Shown: positions 26,370-36,620, counted from the first letter of the stretch. The stretch is 64,000 bases of DNA from Phycisphaeraceae bacterium (GCA_019636735.1 JAHBWY010000003.1:124001-188000), one strand, 5' to 3'. The notes: a model not told the origin generated them from the sequence alone. Numbers and translations are program-made.

Positions 26370-27710
26370 ATGCCGATGCTCGTGCTCCCACGCCGTTGGA
26401 CCCTCGCACGCCTCGCCGGGGCCGTTGCTCTTCTGTCGACCACATCACTGGTGATGGCACTCCAGGGCGCAGCGCCGGGAACTCCCCCGGCGGGAGGCTC
26501 GCCCGGCGCAGGCTCTTCGTCGCCGCGCCAGTCTGATGCGCCGCGCGCTCCGAGAAGTGAGTCGGGGCCCGGGGAGAAGCGCGGCGCAGGCGTGCGCTAC
26601 GGGATTGAGAAGCCGCTGCCGCGTCGAGAGGGGACCATCAGGATCGCCTCGTTCAATGTCGAGAACCTCTTCGACGATGTCGACGATCCGACGCTTTCAG
26701 GCGAGTTCGACGACATCAAGATGGCCACCCCTGATGATCGCTGTCAGGCGATCGCTGCAGCAATCCGTGCCATCGACGCGGACATCCTCTGTCTCCAGGA
26801 GGTCGAGAGCCTCGATGCGTTGCGATGGTTCCGGGATCGCTACCTCGCAGAGATGGGCTACGAGCACATGGCGTCCGAAGATGTCGGCTACTTCCGTGGT
26901 ATCGAGCAGAGCATTCTGAGCCGCTTTCCCATCGTGCGTCACAAGGTGTGGCCCGACCTCGATCTCCAGCCGACGCTCGGGCAGCGTGTCGGTGAGGGAT
27001 GGAGCGATCCCGAGGAAGACCAGGGGCAGAAGTTCCAGCGCAGCCCTCTCTTTGCTCAGGTGCAGATCGCCGATGGCGGAGTGCTCGAGTTCTTTGTGGT
27101 GCATCACAAGGCGGGCGGGCGGAACTTCCGCTTCCATCGGGAGGCGGAGGCGCTCGCCATCATCGGCCTCGTGCGCGAGCGGCTGGCCGAGGAACCACAG
27201 GCCCGACTTGCAGTGCTGGGCGACTTCAACGCGGGACCTCGGGAGAAGAGCCTCGAGATCTACCTCGATCCTCAGTTCGGAGGGCTCTTCAACGCGTGGG
27301 AGGAGCGACATGATCGCAACCTGCCGCGCGAGGCCTACCTGACCCACTCGAGCGGCCGAGTCATCGACTACATCCTGCTCAGTCCCGCCATGCGAGAGTC
27401 GATGGTCCCACGCAGCTTCTTCGTGCTCGCCACGCTCGCTCCTCCCGATGGGTGGGATTGGCGCAGCGATCCTCATCCGCCCGGGTATGCAAGCGATCAT
27501 CGTCCACTGGTGATTGATGTCGTGCCGAAGGGCGATCCCGCCGCGCCGAGGCCGGGGCCGACGGCCCTCTGGGGTCTTGCGCCAGATTCGCCCGCCGCGG
27601 GATCGGCGACACCATCGCCGTCGCCAACTCCCGGCCCCGCAAGTGGACCGCGTGCGCCAAATGAGACTCCAGCGACGCCCCCGGCAGCGACTGCGCCAAA
27701 CGCGCCCTGA
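26370..27710 (+). CDS. Secreted endonuclease/exonuclease/phosphatase-fold hydrolase
   Basis: 446 residues. A signal peptide covers about 1-31 (LARLAGAVALLSTTSLVMALQG), then a Gly/Pro/Ser-rich spacer. The catalytic EEP domain (about 85-385) has IRIASFNVENLF with the metal Asn, LCLQEVES with the metal Glu, FVVHHKAGG, VLGDFNAGP with the Asp/Asn pair, IDYILLS and a final ASDHRPLVIDV with the catalytic Asp-His. All key residues of the DNase I/ExoIII-like fold are present. A Pro/Ala/Thr-rich tail of about 55 residues follows. It would act outside the cytoplasm on nucleic acid or phosphoesters; the exact substrate cannot be inferred. The start is ATG 26370; the ATG at 26376 is an alternative. Confidence 0.83.
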   Translation: MPMLVLPRRWTLARLAGAVALLSTTSLVMALQGAAPGTPPAGGSPGAGSSSPRQSDAPRAPRSESGPGEKRGAGVRYGIEKPLPRREGTIRIASFNVENLFDDVDDPTLSGEFDDIKMATPDDRCQAIAAAIRAIDADILCLQEVESLDALRWFRDRYLAEMGYEHMASEDVGYFRGIEQSILSRFPIVRHKVWPDLDLQPTLGQRVGEGWSDPEEDQGQKFQRSPLFAQVQIADGGVLEFFVVHHKAGGRNFRFHREAEALAIIGLVRERLAEEPQARLAVLGDFNAGPREKSLEIYLDPQFGGLFNAWEERHDRNLPREAYLTHSSGRVIDYILLSPAMRESMVPRSFFVLATLAPPDGWDWRSDPHPPGYASDHRPLVIDVVPKGDPAAPRPGPTALWGLAPDSPAAGSATPSPSPTPGPASGPRAPNETPATPPAATAPNAP

Positions 27711-27818
27711 CCTCGCGTGACCGCATGCACGCGGAGCGCCGACAGCACGCGCCCCCTTCGCGCGATCAATGCGTTCTGCATCTCGCGGCTGGCACCGATC
27801 GTGAATGCGTCGGTGGGA

Positions 27819-29036
27819 TCACGCCGGCGCTGAAGTGAGCCGGATGACTTCAGCGACATCCTTGTCGCCGCGCCCGGAGAGATTGATCAGCACATGCGCG
27901 TCGCGCGGGAGTGACCGCGCCAGCTCGATGGCCCCGTGCACCGCATGAGCGGTCTCGAGCGCGGGGATGATGCCCTCGAGGCGCGCAAGCAGATCGAACG
28001 CCGCGAGCGCTTCGCGATCGGTTGCCACGGTGTAGCGCACGCGGCCCGAATCGCGCCAGAAGCTGTGCTCCGGTCCGACGCCGGGATAGTCGAGACCGGC
28101 GGAGCAACTGTGCACATCGGCCGTCTGTCCGAAGGAGTCCTGAAGCACATAGCTGAACGAGCCGTGCAGCACGCCGGGGGAACCGAATGAGAGCGGTGCG
28201 GCGTGGGCTCCGGGAGTCGCCCCATGGCCACCCGCCTCCACGCCGACAAGGGCAACCTCGAGGTCGCGGGCGAAGGGATAGAAGATGCCGGCCGCGTTCG
28301 AACCTCCGCCCACACAAGCGACAACGGCGTTCGGAAGTCGCCCGAGTCGATCGATGCACTGCGCGCGTGCTTCCCGGCCGATCACGCTCTGGAAGTCTCG
28401 CACGATCGTCGGAAAGGGATGGGGGCCCACGACCGAACCGAGGATGTAGTGCGTCTTCCCGACCGACGCCATCCAGTCGCGCATCGCCTCATTCGTCGCG
28501 TCCTTGAGCGTGCGGCTTCCCGTGGTGACTTCGACGACCTTCGCGCCGAGCATGCGCATCCGGTGGACATTGAGCGCCTGGCGTCGAACATCCTCGGCGC
28601 CCATGTAGATCTCACACGCCATGCCGAATCGGGCGCAGGCCGTGGCCGTCGCCACTCCATGCTGGCCGGCGCCGGTCTCCGCGATGATGCGACTCTTGCC
28701 CATGCGCCGAGCGAGCAGCACCTGGCCGATCGTGTTGTTGATCTTGTGCGCCCCGGTGTGAGCCAGATCCTCGCGCTTGAGCCAGATCCTCGCGCCACCC
28801 GCGTGGGCCGAAAGGCGATCCGCGGGAGCCAGAGGCGTCGGGCGCCCGACGAAGTCGCGTTGAAGCTCCTCGAGTTCCTTCTGGAACGCGGGGTCTTCAG
28901 AAGCCGTCGCATAGGCGGCTTCAAGTTCCTCAAGCGCCGGCATGAGCGTTTCGGGCACATAGCGGCCGCCGAAGCGGCCGAAGCGACCGGAAGTCGACTC
29001 AGGAGCGGACCGTGGGGCAGATGAAACGGGTTGCAC
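27819..29036 (-). CDS. trpB: Tryptophan synthase beta chain
   Basis: 405 residues from GTG 29036. TrpB1-type: [23 protein letters not shown], the PLP lysine in HTGAHKINN (near residue 97), [45 protein letters not shown], and the PLP-phosphate and ring-N region [13 protein letters not shown]. It condenses indole (or serine plus indole) to L-tryptophan with PLP in the cytosol. GTG 29036 is chosen because GAGGA precedes it by 8 bases; a TTG at 29051 is in frame and would add 5 residues. It stands alone here without trpA, trpC or trpF, so its partner is elsewhere. pssA lies 28 bases upstream on the same strand, so trpB may be the last gene of that operon. Confidence 0.94.
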   Translation of the reverse strand: MQPVSSAPRSAPESTSGRFGRFGGRYVPETLMPALEELEAAYATASEDPAFQKELEELQRDFVGRPTPLAPADRLSAHAGGARIWLKREDLAHTGAHKINNTIGQVLLARRMGKSRIIAETGAGQHGVATATACARFGMACEIYMGAEDVRRQALNVHRMRMLGAKVVEVTTGSRTLKDATNEAMRDWMASVGKTHYILGSVVGPHPFPTIVRDFQSVIGREARAQCIDRLGRLPNAVVACVGGGSNAAGIFYPFARDLEVALVGVEAGGHGATPGAHAAPLSFGSPGVLHGSFSYVLQDSFGQTADVHSCSAGLDYPGVGPEHSFWRDSGRVRYTVATDREALAAFDLLARLEGIIPALETAHAVHGAIELARSLPRDAHVLINLSGRGDKDVAEVIRLTSAPA

Positions 29037-29063
29037 GGATGAAGTCCTCAAGAGGCTCGACGA

Positions 29064-30083
29064 TCAGCGTTCGCGACCAGTCGGTTCACGCGAACCACCC
29101 ACGCGCGGGGCGTCCGACGGGCCGGGCGGCTGCCCCGGAACTCCGGATGGTGGGAGTGGACCCGACGCTTCCGCTGCCATCGCCACGGTCGCGCGGTTGC
29201 GGCGCATGAGTGCGCCCCACGGACCCGAAAGCGCATAGAGCACGAACGCAATCGCCATGGTCACCTGGAGCCACAGGATGGCCGCCACGAGCGGAACAAC
29301 CAGCAACACGATGAAACGGAAGCTCCGCCGCCCGCGCAGATAGCGGTTGACGACATGCGCGTAGCGGATGCGGCTCACCATCGCTCCTGCACAGAGGATG
29401 GTGACCAGCGGAATGAAGAGGCTCGAGGCCCTTGCAAATCCCGGCGGGGCCACTTCCGCAAAGGTCTTCACCAGCAGGTGCTGATGAAGCACGATGAGGC
29501 TCGCCACCGTGCCGCCGGCTCCGGGTGAAGGCAATCCTCGGAAGGAGCGGTGATCTTCCTCGGCCACGCCGGGTGTCTCAATGTTGAATCGCGCAAGGCG
29601 CAGCGCCGCGCAGCTCACATAGATCGCGGCAATCGCCCAGATGATCTTGCCATAGGTGCTGTCGGCGTCGGGGCCCAGAATGCTCGGAGCGCCGCCCATC
29701 GTCTCGGTCCACCCCGGACCGTAGTAGTGGCTGACGAGCCGCATCATCATGTAGGCGGGCGCGACCCCGAAGCTCACGATGTCGGCGAGCGAATCGAGCT
29801 GCGCTCCGAAGTCGCTGGCTGAGCGGGTCAGTCGCGCGACCGTGCCATCGAGCGCATCAAAGAACATCGCGAGGAAGATCATGGCGCCCGCGACCGTGAG
29901 TGTGCTCCAGCCGAAGAGCTGGCTCGGTCCGATCGGAAGGGCGGCATAGTGAATCGCCGCGAATCCGCAGAGGAGGTTCCCGAGTGTCAGCAGCGTGGGC
30001 GCCACGGAGAGTGGCGGGACGCGCCGGAAGCGTCGCCGGCGAACCCGCTCGCGCCATGGGGGTGGACGGACGACCCGCGTCAT
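29064..30083 (-). CDS. pssA: CDP-diacylglycerol-serine O-phosphatidyltransferase
   Basis: 339 residues. The CDP-alcohol phosphatidyltransferase motif D-x2-DG-x2-AR-x8-G-x3-D-x3-D is seen complete in FDALDGTVARLTRSASDFGAQLDSLAD, and it is followed by IVSFGVAPAYMMM, the mark of the serine branch. About eight membrane helices. It begins with SVAPTLLTLGNLLCGFAAIHYA, also typical of PssA. A Pro/Gly/Ser-rich tail of about 45 residues ends the protein. It makes phosphatidylserine from CDP-diacylglycerol and serine at the inner membrane. ATG 30081-30083 overlaps the upstream lipoprotein stop (ATGA), which fixes the start. A Psd decarboxylase is not beside it. Confidence 0.9.
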   Translation of the reverse strand: MTRVVRPPPWRERVRRRRFRRVPPLSVAPTLLTLGNLLCGFAAIHYAALPIGPSQLFGWSTLTVAGAMIFLAMFFDALDGTVARLTRSASDFGAQLDSLADIVSFGVAPAYMMMRLVSHYYGPGWTETMGGAPSILGPDADSTYGKIIWAIAAIYVSCAALRLARFNIETPGVAEEDHRSFRGLPSPGAGGTVASLIVLHQHLLVKTFAEVAPPGFARASSLFIPLVTILCAGAMVSRIRYAHVVNRYLRGRRSFRFIVLLVVPLVAAILWLQVTMAIAFVLYALSGPWGALMRRNRATVAMAAEASGPLPPSGVPGQPPGPSDAPRVGGSREPTGRER

Positions 30084-30970
30084 GGTCGAGCGACCTCCTC
30101 GCTCCCGGGCATCGGAACAAGCCACTCGGGCAGCCGTGCGATGAAGAGGTGCACGGGCGTTCGCCGCTGGAGCGGCCGCCCCTCGATCTCGGGCAACTCC
30201 TCGACGGGCATAAGGAGTGCGCCGAGGGTGACGGGGGGATCCACTTCAGGACCGGTCGTGCGCGCCATCGGAGGTGGCGGCGGTTCGGGGGCGAGGATCA
30301 GCGACCACCCCTGATCGAGCACGACGGAGAGCCCGGCATCGGGAAAGGGCGTGCCGCGAAGTCGGGAGCGTGGAGCAAGCGAAGAGATCATCGCCGTCGA
30401 TGAGCCATCCTGACCGACGGAGTGGGGGATCATCTCGAGCCAGAAGAGGCCGCCATCCTCCATCGGCACCGTCCAGCCGCGCACCGCCAGTCGAAGCGAG
30501 GTTCCAGCCAGGGGCTGCACGCGATCGCCCGTGTAGATCGCTGCGCCGGGGCGCGGAGTCGCGCGGAGCAGTTCGCGCCACTCCGGGATCTGGCCGTGCC
30601 AGTTCCTGACATCGGAGAGAGTGCCGCCGAGCTCCGCCAGCAATGACGGCAGGCTCTCGGTTGGAACTTCGGCGACAACGAAGCCGTTCCGGCGAAGTCG
30701 ATCGATCGTTTCGGGTGGAAGAGTGCCGCCGCGACCGTGCTCGGAGAGGACACCCGCCACATGCGTGGCATCGGCGGGGGCCATCCAATGCACCACTTCG
30801 AGACCATTGTCACCACCTCGCACGCGCGTGGTCGAGAGATCGTCGGCGCGAGCGAAGGGCACCGGGGCGATGACCACGCGCTCCGGCTCCTCGCATCCGG
30901 GCGATGCCATCAGCACGGCCGCCATGCCGAGCATGACCACGACCGCACCAGATTGGAATGATCGACTCAT
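30080..30970 (-). CDS. Probable lipoprotein of unknown function
   Basis: 296 residues, not recognised. Hydrophobic signal at about 8-24, then SPGC with a possible lipidated Cys at 26; the lipobox is imperfect (Ser at -3, Pro at -2). The mature part is a soluble alpha/beta domain with HWMAPADATHVAGVLSEHG, RLRRNGFVVAEVPTESL and TPVHLFIARLPEWLVP. ATG 30970 is chosen because it overlaps the LOG gene stop (ATGA); a TTG two codons upstream is unlikely. It lies between LOG and pssA genes in a run of 4-base overlaps, so it is translated with them. Confidence 0.72.
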   Translation of the reverse strand: MSRSFQSGAVVVMLGMAAVLMASPGCEEPERVVIAPVPFARADDLSTTRVRGGDNGLEVVHWMAPADATHVAGVLSEHGRGGTLPPETIDRLRRNGFVVAEVPTESLPSLLAELGGTLSDVRNWHGQIPEWRELLRATPRPGAAIYTGDRVQPLAGTSLRLAVRGWTVPMEDGGLFWLEMIPHSVGQDGSSTAMISSLAPRSRLRGTPFPDAGLSVVLDQGWSLILAPEPPPPPMARTTGPEVDPPVTLGALLMPVEELPEIEGRPLQRRTPVHLFIARLPEWLVPMPGSEEVARP

Positions 30971-32049
30971 GGCCAATGGACATGCTCCTCGGGCAACTCA
31001 TTGATGCGATCGATGAGCTTCCGAACCAGACCGTAGGCGCGCTTCGTGTGGTGGAAGACGAGTCGCGGCAATTGCGGGAACTCATCCTCCTGCTCGAGCG
31101 GGCCCTGTTGTGTCATGGCGCCGCTGCGAACGAGTGCCTTGAACTCATGGTCGAGTTGGAGCACCTGGGCGCTGCTCAACGGACGCTTCATTCGAATGAC
31201 GAGATGCTCATCGACATAGCGGCTCGAGTGATAGCGTCGGTAGAAGCGCAGGATCCTGTCGACGGCATCGAGCGGCGACTGCGCCACCTGATAGAGGCCG
31301 GGGTCCTCGGGACTGATCCACCCCTGCTGGAGCAGGTTGTCGACGCAGCCATGCTCCCAGCGCGGCCAGTAGCCGAGCGGTGCGCCATCCGCTCCAGCGC
31401 CCTCGACGAGCACGATCGGCACGATCGGGCTCTTCCCCGTCTGGACCAGCGTGAGCACCTCGAAGATCTCATCCATGGTGCCGAAGCCGCCGGGGAAGAC
31501 CGCAACGGCGTCGGAGTGGCTCACGAACATCAGCTTGCGCGTGAAGAAGTAGCGGAAGTCGAGAAGCTTCGGATCGCCCTGGATGAACTCATTGGCGTTC
31601 GTCTCAAAGGGAAGCCGGATGGAGAGTCCGAAGCTCGCCTCTCGCTGCGGTCCCTCATGACCGGCTCGCATGATGCCGTCGCCAGCGCCGGTGATGGCCA
31701 TCCACCCCTCGGCGGCGATCGCCGCGCCGAAGTCGCGCGCGGCGACATAGTCGGGATGATCCGGCGGCGTGCGGGCGGAGCCGAAGATGCTGACCTTGCG
31801 CACGCCCCGATATCGATTGAACACCTGGTAGGCGCTGCGCATCTCGCGCACGGCGAGCGAGATCAGTCGCAACTGCGCGATGTCGAAGCCCTCGTTCACC
31901 AGGCGAAGCGTGGTGCGCACGAGATCGGAAGCCAGCGCGCGGCGGTGGCCGAGAGAACCGGCGTCGCGTCCGGCGCCGCGAGTTGACTCACGGACGAACG
32001 ATGCGATCGCGTCGCGAAGGGCGCGCTCCTGGGGAGAGGGATGAGTCAT
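30967..32049 (-). CDS. LOG-family protein (TIGR00730-like), long form
   Basis: 360 residues. The Rossmann-like core begins VRKVSIFGSARTPPDHPDY, carries the phosphate-binding AITGAGDGIMRAGHEG, and the family signature PGGFGTMDEIFE near residue 184. LOG proteins are nucleoside 5'-monophosphate phosphoribohydrolases that release free bases (cytokinins in plants and pathogens); many bacterial members act in nucleotide turnover. The long form has an N-terminal helical extension (1-90) and C-terminal extension (from about 270), similar to PpnN-type proteins, where they regulate activity. It overlaps its neighbours by 4 bases on both sides. Confidence 0.83.
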   Translation of the reverse strand: MTHPSPQERALRDAIASFVRESTRGAGRDAGSLGHRRALASDLVRTTLRLVNEGFDIAQLRLISLAVREMRSAYQVFNRYRGVRKVSIFGSARTPPDHPDYVAARDFGAAIAAEGWMAITGAGDGIMRAGHEGPQREASFGLSIRLPFETNANEFIQGDPKLLDFRYFFTRKLMFVSHSDAVAVFPGGFGTMDEIFEVLTLVQTGKSPIVPIVLVEGAGADGAPLGYWPRWEHGCVDNLLQQGWISPEDPGLYQVAQSPLDAVDRILRFYRRYHSSRYVDEHLVIRMKRPLSSAQVLQLDHEFKALVRSGAMTQQGPLEQEDEFPQLPRLVFHHTKRAYGLVRKLIDRINELPEEHVHWP

Positions 32050-35000
32050 GGTGTCGTGCCGCGCCGACTCTGATCCGGGGGGCGGTTGAAGGGTGGAAGC
32101 GGCGCCACGGAGACGACAGGGTTGGCCATCGGGCCCGTGACATCGATGGCAAAGAGTGTGTCAGAGACAGCGCCGAAGAGGTCGCGCCAGAGCGGAACCG
32201 TACCGCGGTTTCGGAAGCGCAGCGCGAGTTCATCGTTCTGAAGGTTCAGGTCGCCCTTTCCGTTGAACTCGATCGAAGGCGAGGTGAGATCGAAGCGGTC
32301 AAAGATGAGAAGGTCTCCGGAGATGTGGAATCGGATATCACCGGAATCGAGCGATGTGCTGAGGGGAAGCATGAACTGGCTCACCTGGAGCAGACTCATC
32401 GTGATCGGCAGTTCAGCCATTCGCCCATCGCGGATCTCGACTCGACCCCGGCCCACGCGTTCCTGCGAGCGCCCGATGGGGCCGCCGACGGACACCTCGC
32501 CGTCCACCCGACCCCGTGCGCCGGCCCCAAGCATGCTCGATCGCACGGGATCGAGTTCCTCGGGAACGCCCGCAGGCAGCTCGCTCAACTGGCCGCCGAC
32601 GAGGCGCACCGAGACCTCGTAGGTTCCGTCATCATCGGCTTCCGACTCGAGATTGACGCGCACGGTCGCGGAAGCCGAACCACCGGCAAGCATCCCGTAG
32701 AGCTGGGGCACCCGCACGCTTCCAGCCTCGGTGTCGTAGATCACCTCGGCGAAGGCGTCACGGACCTCGTGACCCCAGACTTTGAAGAATGGCGTCTGAA
32801 CGAGAATCGAAGTCGATCGTGAGGGACGCACATCGATGGTCGCCCGCGCCTCGATTTCGGTGAATGGCACTCCCGTCGTGAAGGATGCGTGAGTTGACTC
32901 AAGGACGCCGGTGAAGCGCGCGACCTCCATCTCCGCGCCTGGGGCGAAGACCAGGGTCGCATCGCGCAAGCGCGTTGGACCGTGGAAGGCAAGATCCATC
33001 GCTTCGAACGCGGAACGCACCCGCTCGCCCACCAGCAGAAGCTCCGGCGCGCCGACACGCCCGCCTTCATAGGCGATGTCGAGTGCGTGCTCCCGTGGTG
33101 CAGCCTCGAGAGGAACCGATCCCGAGAGATGAAGGCGACCGTGCGCTGTCTCCATCTTCAACTCGGGCATGGACAGGATCGATCGGTCGATGAAGATCGG
33201 CTCCGAACCCTCGATGAAGCGCAGTTCCGAGGTGACGCCCGATGACTCGACCGTGAGATCCCTCGGTTCCAGCCGGATGCGCCACGCGGGCTCGCCCAGC
33301 GCGGGGTGCATGACCGTGGAAAGCATGGCGTCGAACTGACCTCTCGGGCGCCACGCATGCATCAGGTCGAGCACATCGGTTGCACCGGAGAGCGACAGGC
33401 CTTCATAGAGGAGCGGCGAGTCGAAGCGTGCCTCGGTCCACGCGGCGCCGAGTTCACGCACCGGGGCGCCTCGCTCCGCGCCGTAGATGCCGTCGATGAG
33501 GAGGCCCGAGCGACGCTCGCCCGGCTCATCGATGTCAAAACGCAGGCCGCGCACCTCGAGGACGCGCTCGACGATCTGAAGGTCGCCCGCCCGTCGACTC
33601 AAGTGGACTCGCTCCACGGGTGGATCGGCTGGCGTATCGACCGAGCCTGCAAGGAAGGAGATTCGATCAGGCTGCACACGAAGCGTGCGAGTGCGACGAC
33701 CTTCGCCATCTCGGCGCCAGTCGAGTTCGGCGTCGAAGACCCCGGCTGGTTCGTGCCTTCGCCAGAATGCCCGGGCACGCTCCTGTTCATGCTGTGGCAG
33801 GAGGTTCACGAGGTACTCACCCGGCGAGATGTTCGAGAAGGTCGCCTGAAGCGATCGCGCCTCACCCCTGAGGTCGATGGACGCCTCTGCGGTCACGCGG
33901 CCCTCACCCGACCATCCTTCAAAGGAGTGAAGCGTTGCGAGTTCTTCGGTCACGGACATCTTCGCGACGCAGCGGTCGAGCGTGAAGCCCTCCGGCCACT
34001 CCAATCCGCTCTCGGCAAGTTCCGAACCGATGGTGGCTCTCGGCGCCGCTCGTCCTTCGCTCAGATCAAGCTCGACTCGCCAGAGGATCTCACCGAGTCC
34101 ATCACCATCGACGACGACCTTGGCAGCCAGCAGCCCCTCAATACCGATCGCGTCCAACAAGTCCGCGGCTTCGGAGCGCCGCACGCCCGGCCAGCCATCG
34201 GCAGCGCTCAAGGCGTGGCCATCGAGCGAATCCGCAGGAATGGCCGCAAGAAGCAGCGGATTGAGGCGATCGTTCTCAGTCGAAACGAGGATCCTCGGAT
34301 GAACGACGCGCTCGCCATCCGGGTCGCGGGGGAGATCGATCAGACCAGTCAGGAATCCAGTACCGCCACCGGGAAGTTGAAGAGGGAGACCCTCGGCGGG
34401 CAGCGAGATCTTCTCATCATCCACCGTGATGACGGGGAGCGGGGCGTTCGGAAGACCTCGGACTCGAAGTGGATAAGGGAAGGGTTCGCACAGCGCCAGC
34501 GCCTCGAGAATCGTGAGCTTCCCCGTGGTGACGATGTGATCACCTCCGGCCACTTCCCGCTGGACCCTGAGATCGATTCCGCACCAGCCGCCGGGGCGGA
34601 AGTTGGCGAGCCACTCCACCGGCGAGGTTCGTGGGAGTTCAGCGGCGATCTCGCTGCGACGGCGATCGATCTCAGCTTGCGGAGCGCCGCTGCGCTCGAC
34701 CTCCCTGACCCGTGCGAGGAGCCCATCGCGCTCCTGCTGGAGTTCCTCGGTCATGCGCGTGATGAGCCCCGATGCCTCAAGTGAGGCGAAGGCCGGCTGG
34801 TTGAAGAGCAGGGTCAGGAAGCGCTGGGCGGGTGAGTAGCGCAGCGCGTCAATGAGCAAGTGATCAATGGGTGCGCGATCTGAAACGATGCGCAGATCGA
34901 CTCCCGCATCGTCGCCCGGCTCGAGCACCGTGCCGGAGATGGAAATCTCCGCACCCTGACTTCCGCGGCCGCGCAGGTAGTGCACTTCGACGAGGTCGTC

Positions 35001-36467
35001 GACGAAGGTGATGTCCGCCGAGACATCGGTGAGCTCGTAGGGGAAGTTGAAGTAGCCGCCTCGTCCGCCGGTGATCGACACGGCCCCATCCACGCGAATC
35101 TCCGAGGCGATCGGGCCTTCGATCGGGTTGGTGGGGCCTGGAGCGTCGCCTCGCCAATGGGGCGGAGGGCGCCACACATGCGCGGCGATCGAGACCGTGC
35201 CTTCACGCACCATGAAGTTCGCCAGGATCTCCGCCGCCGCGCGGGGCAACTCCAGCACCGGCGCTCGCTCCTCCGTCGCCCGCACCGAGAGGTTCTGAAT
35301 GGTCAATCGAAGATCGAACGGCGCGTGTTCCAGTGCGTCCTCGGCCCACTCCTCCGCGGACACGCCATTCCAGTCGCGCAGGCGGCCGCGATTGAGATCC
35401 ACCGAGAAGGCGAGTTCGACGGGTACGGGCACGACATCGTCGGCTCCCTTGGGCCCGCCGAGCTGACCCTGAAGTCGCTCGAGCGTGATTCGCCAGTTGT
35501 CGAACTTGACGACTCCTTCGCGGACGATGACGCGCGGTGCGCTGTCCATGGGTTCGATGCGGCCATCGCTGAAGCGCGCCCACGCATCCTCCATGCCGAG
35601 ATCGGGAATGGTCAGTTCGAAGTCCCGCACATCGATTCTCGCTTGGCGCACCGGCGTGGTCCGATCGCCCTGCATGGTCACACGCCGGAGGTTGCCCGTG
35701 AGATCGAAGCTGTTCCAGACCTGCCGGATGGGTGTGGCGAAGAGTCGTCGCAGGGGGCGATCGAGTTCGAAGTCGCTCAAGGTGATGGAGTATTCGAAGT
35801 CGTCGCCCACGAACCACCCTTCGAGCGTGGCGGGCTTCGCCGTCGAGCGAGTGAGTTGTTCCAGGCGGAAGTCCCACCTGTTGCGGATGGTCCGGTCGCT
35901 CGTGAGCGTTCCCGTCAACTCGCGCCGGGCGTCGGGATCAAAGATGGTGTCCTCGGTCCCGGGAGTGACGGCGCCAACCAGCAAGGAGAGCTGACGGATT
36001 GAGATGCTTGGCGGTCGCATCCCGCCGCCGCGCGTCCTCGGCGGGGTGATCGCCATGAGGTTGATCGCCTCGCCGTTGTCTCGTTCGACCGCGCGCACTT
36101 CCATACGGTCAATGGTGATGTCCGTGAGGGCGAGCGAGCCCCAGAGCAGCGGCATCGGATCGAAGTCGGCGCTCATCCGATCAATGGTGAGCACCTCCGA
36201 TGCACTCTCCGGCCAGTCGTGCACTCGAACGGAGAGTCCCCCGATCATGGCACGGTTCCAGCCATTCCACTCAAAGTTCTCGATGGTGCAGGTCGCGCCA
36301 AGTTGAGCACCAATCGCGCGGGCCACGACAATGCGCAGCAGTGTGCCCTCGACGAGGAGCCCCCAAAGGCAGGCGAGTCCCGCGATGATCGAGAGGAGGA
36401 TGACGGCGATCCGGCGGCGTCGTCGCCGTAGCCGTTCTCGCAATTGCACCAGCGCGTGGAAGGTCAT
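32046..36467 (-). CDS. Giant AsmA/YhdP-like envelope protein
   Basis: 1473 residues. A positive N-terminus and one membrane helix (about 20-40) are followed by a very long periplasmic beta-rich part without cysteines. Repeated patterns of the AsmA-like superfamily are seen, such as LSGSVPLEAAPREHALDIAYEGG, VTAEASIDLRGEARSLQATFSN and, near the end, LPITMSLLQVSQFMLPLSTSLDSGDIRFHISGDLLIFDRFDLTSPSIEFNGKGDLNL. This last block is the best-conserved C-terminal signature of AsmA/YhdP/TamB-like bridge proteins, which move phospholipid to the outer membrane. It leads an operon that ends in phosphatidylserine synthase, which fits lipid supply. No Shine-Dalgarno; TAAACT lies 18 bases upstream of the ATG. 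Confidence 0.78.
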   Translation of the reverse strand: MTFHALVQLRERLRRRRRRIAVILLSIIAGLACLWGLLVEGTLLRIVVARAIGAQLGATCTIENFEWNGWNRAMIGGLSVRVHDWPESASEVLTIDRMSADFDPMPLLWGSLALTDITIDRMEVRAVERDNGEAINLMAITPPRTRGGGMRPPSISIRQLSLLVGAVTPGTEDTIFDPDARRELTGTLTSDRTIRNRWDFRLEQLTRSTAKPATLEGWFVGDDFEYSITLSDFELDRPLRRLFATPIRQVWNSFDLTGNLRRVTMQGDRTTPVRQARIDVRDFELTIPDLGMEDAWARFSDGRIEPMDSAPRVIVREGVVKFDNWRITLERLQGQLGGPKGADDVVPVPVELAFSVDLNRGRLRDWNGVSAEEWAEDALEHAPFDLRLTIQNLSVRATEERAPVLELPRAAAEILANFMVREGTVSIAAHVWRPPPHWRGDAPGPTNPIEGPIASEIRVDGAVSITGGRGGYFNFPYELTDVSADITFVDDLVEVHYLRGRGSQGAEISISGTVLEPGDDAGVDLRIVSDRAPIDHLLIDALRYSPAQRFLTLLFNQPAFASLEASGLITRMTEELQQERDGLLARVREVERSGAPQAEIDRRRSEIAAELPRTSPVEWLANFRPGGWCGIDLRVQREVAGGDHIVTTGKLTILEALALCEPFPYPLRVRGLPNAPLPVITVDDEKISLPAEGLPLQLPGGGTGFLTGLIDLPRDPDGERVVHPRILVSTENDRLNPLLLAAIPADSLDGHALSAADGWPGVRRSEAADLLDAIGIEGLLAAKVVVDGDGLGEILWRVELDLSEGRAAPRATIGSELAESGLEWPEGFTLDRCVAKMSVTEELATLHSFEGWSGEGRVTAEASIDLRGEARSLQATFSNISPGEYLVNLLPQHEQERARAFWRRHEPAGVFDAELDWRRDGEGRRTRTLRVQPDRISFLAGSVDTPADPPVERVHLSRRAGDLQIVERVLEVRGLRFDIDEPGERRSGLLIDGIYGAERGAPVRELGAAWTEARFDSPLLYEGLSLSGATDVLDLMHAWRPRGQFDAMLSTVMHPALGEPAWRIRLEPRDLTVESSGVTSELRFIEGSEPIFIDRSILSMPELKMETAHGRLHLSGSVPLEAAPREHALDIAYEGGRVGAPELLLVGERVRSAFEAMDLAFHGPTRLRDATLVFAPGAEMEVARFTGVLESTHASFTTGVPFTEIEARATIDVRPSRSTSILVQTPFFKVWGHEVRDAFAEVIYDTEAGSVRVPQLYGMLAGGSASATVRVNLESEADDDGTYEVSVRLVGGQLSELPAGVPEELDPVRSSMLGAGARGRVDGEVSVGGPIGRSQERVGRGRVEIRDGRMAELPITMSLLQVSQFMLPLSTSLDSGDIRFHISGDLLIFDRFDLTSPSIEFNGKGDLNLQNDELALRFRNRGTVPLWRDLFGAVSDTLFAIDVTGPMANPVVSVAPLPPFNRPPDQSRRGTTP

Positions 36468-36607
36468 GCGGCGAGGGGAGTGGAGAGTTTACGCTCGAAG
36501 CGCGATCGACCGTGCGGGGGGTGCCCCGCGGATTGCCGCGCGCCGAAGGAGCGTGCTCGACGGCCTCATCGTCGGAAGCGCGGGTCGTGCTGTCGTGAAG
36601 GCCTTCC

Positions 36608-36613
36608 TATAAT
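36608..36613 (+). promoter_or_regulatory. Consensus -10 box (TATAAT), leaderless
   Basis: A perfect TATAAT ends 7 bases before the GTG at 36621. No convincing -35 is present at 16-18 bases. It would drive the small membrane protein and the SDR gene. Confidence 0.55.
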
Positions 36614-36620
36614 CGGCCGC

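Noticed and set aside
33306..34784. Plus-strand frame opposite the AsmA-like gene
   Set aside because: No protein signature; shadow of the real gene.
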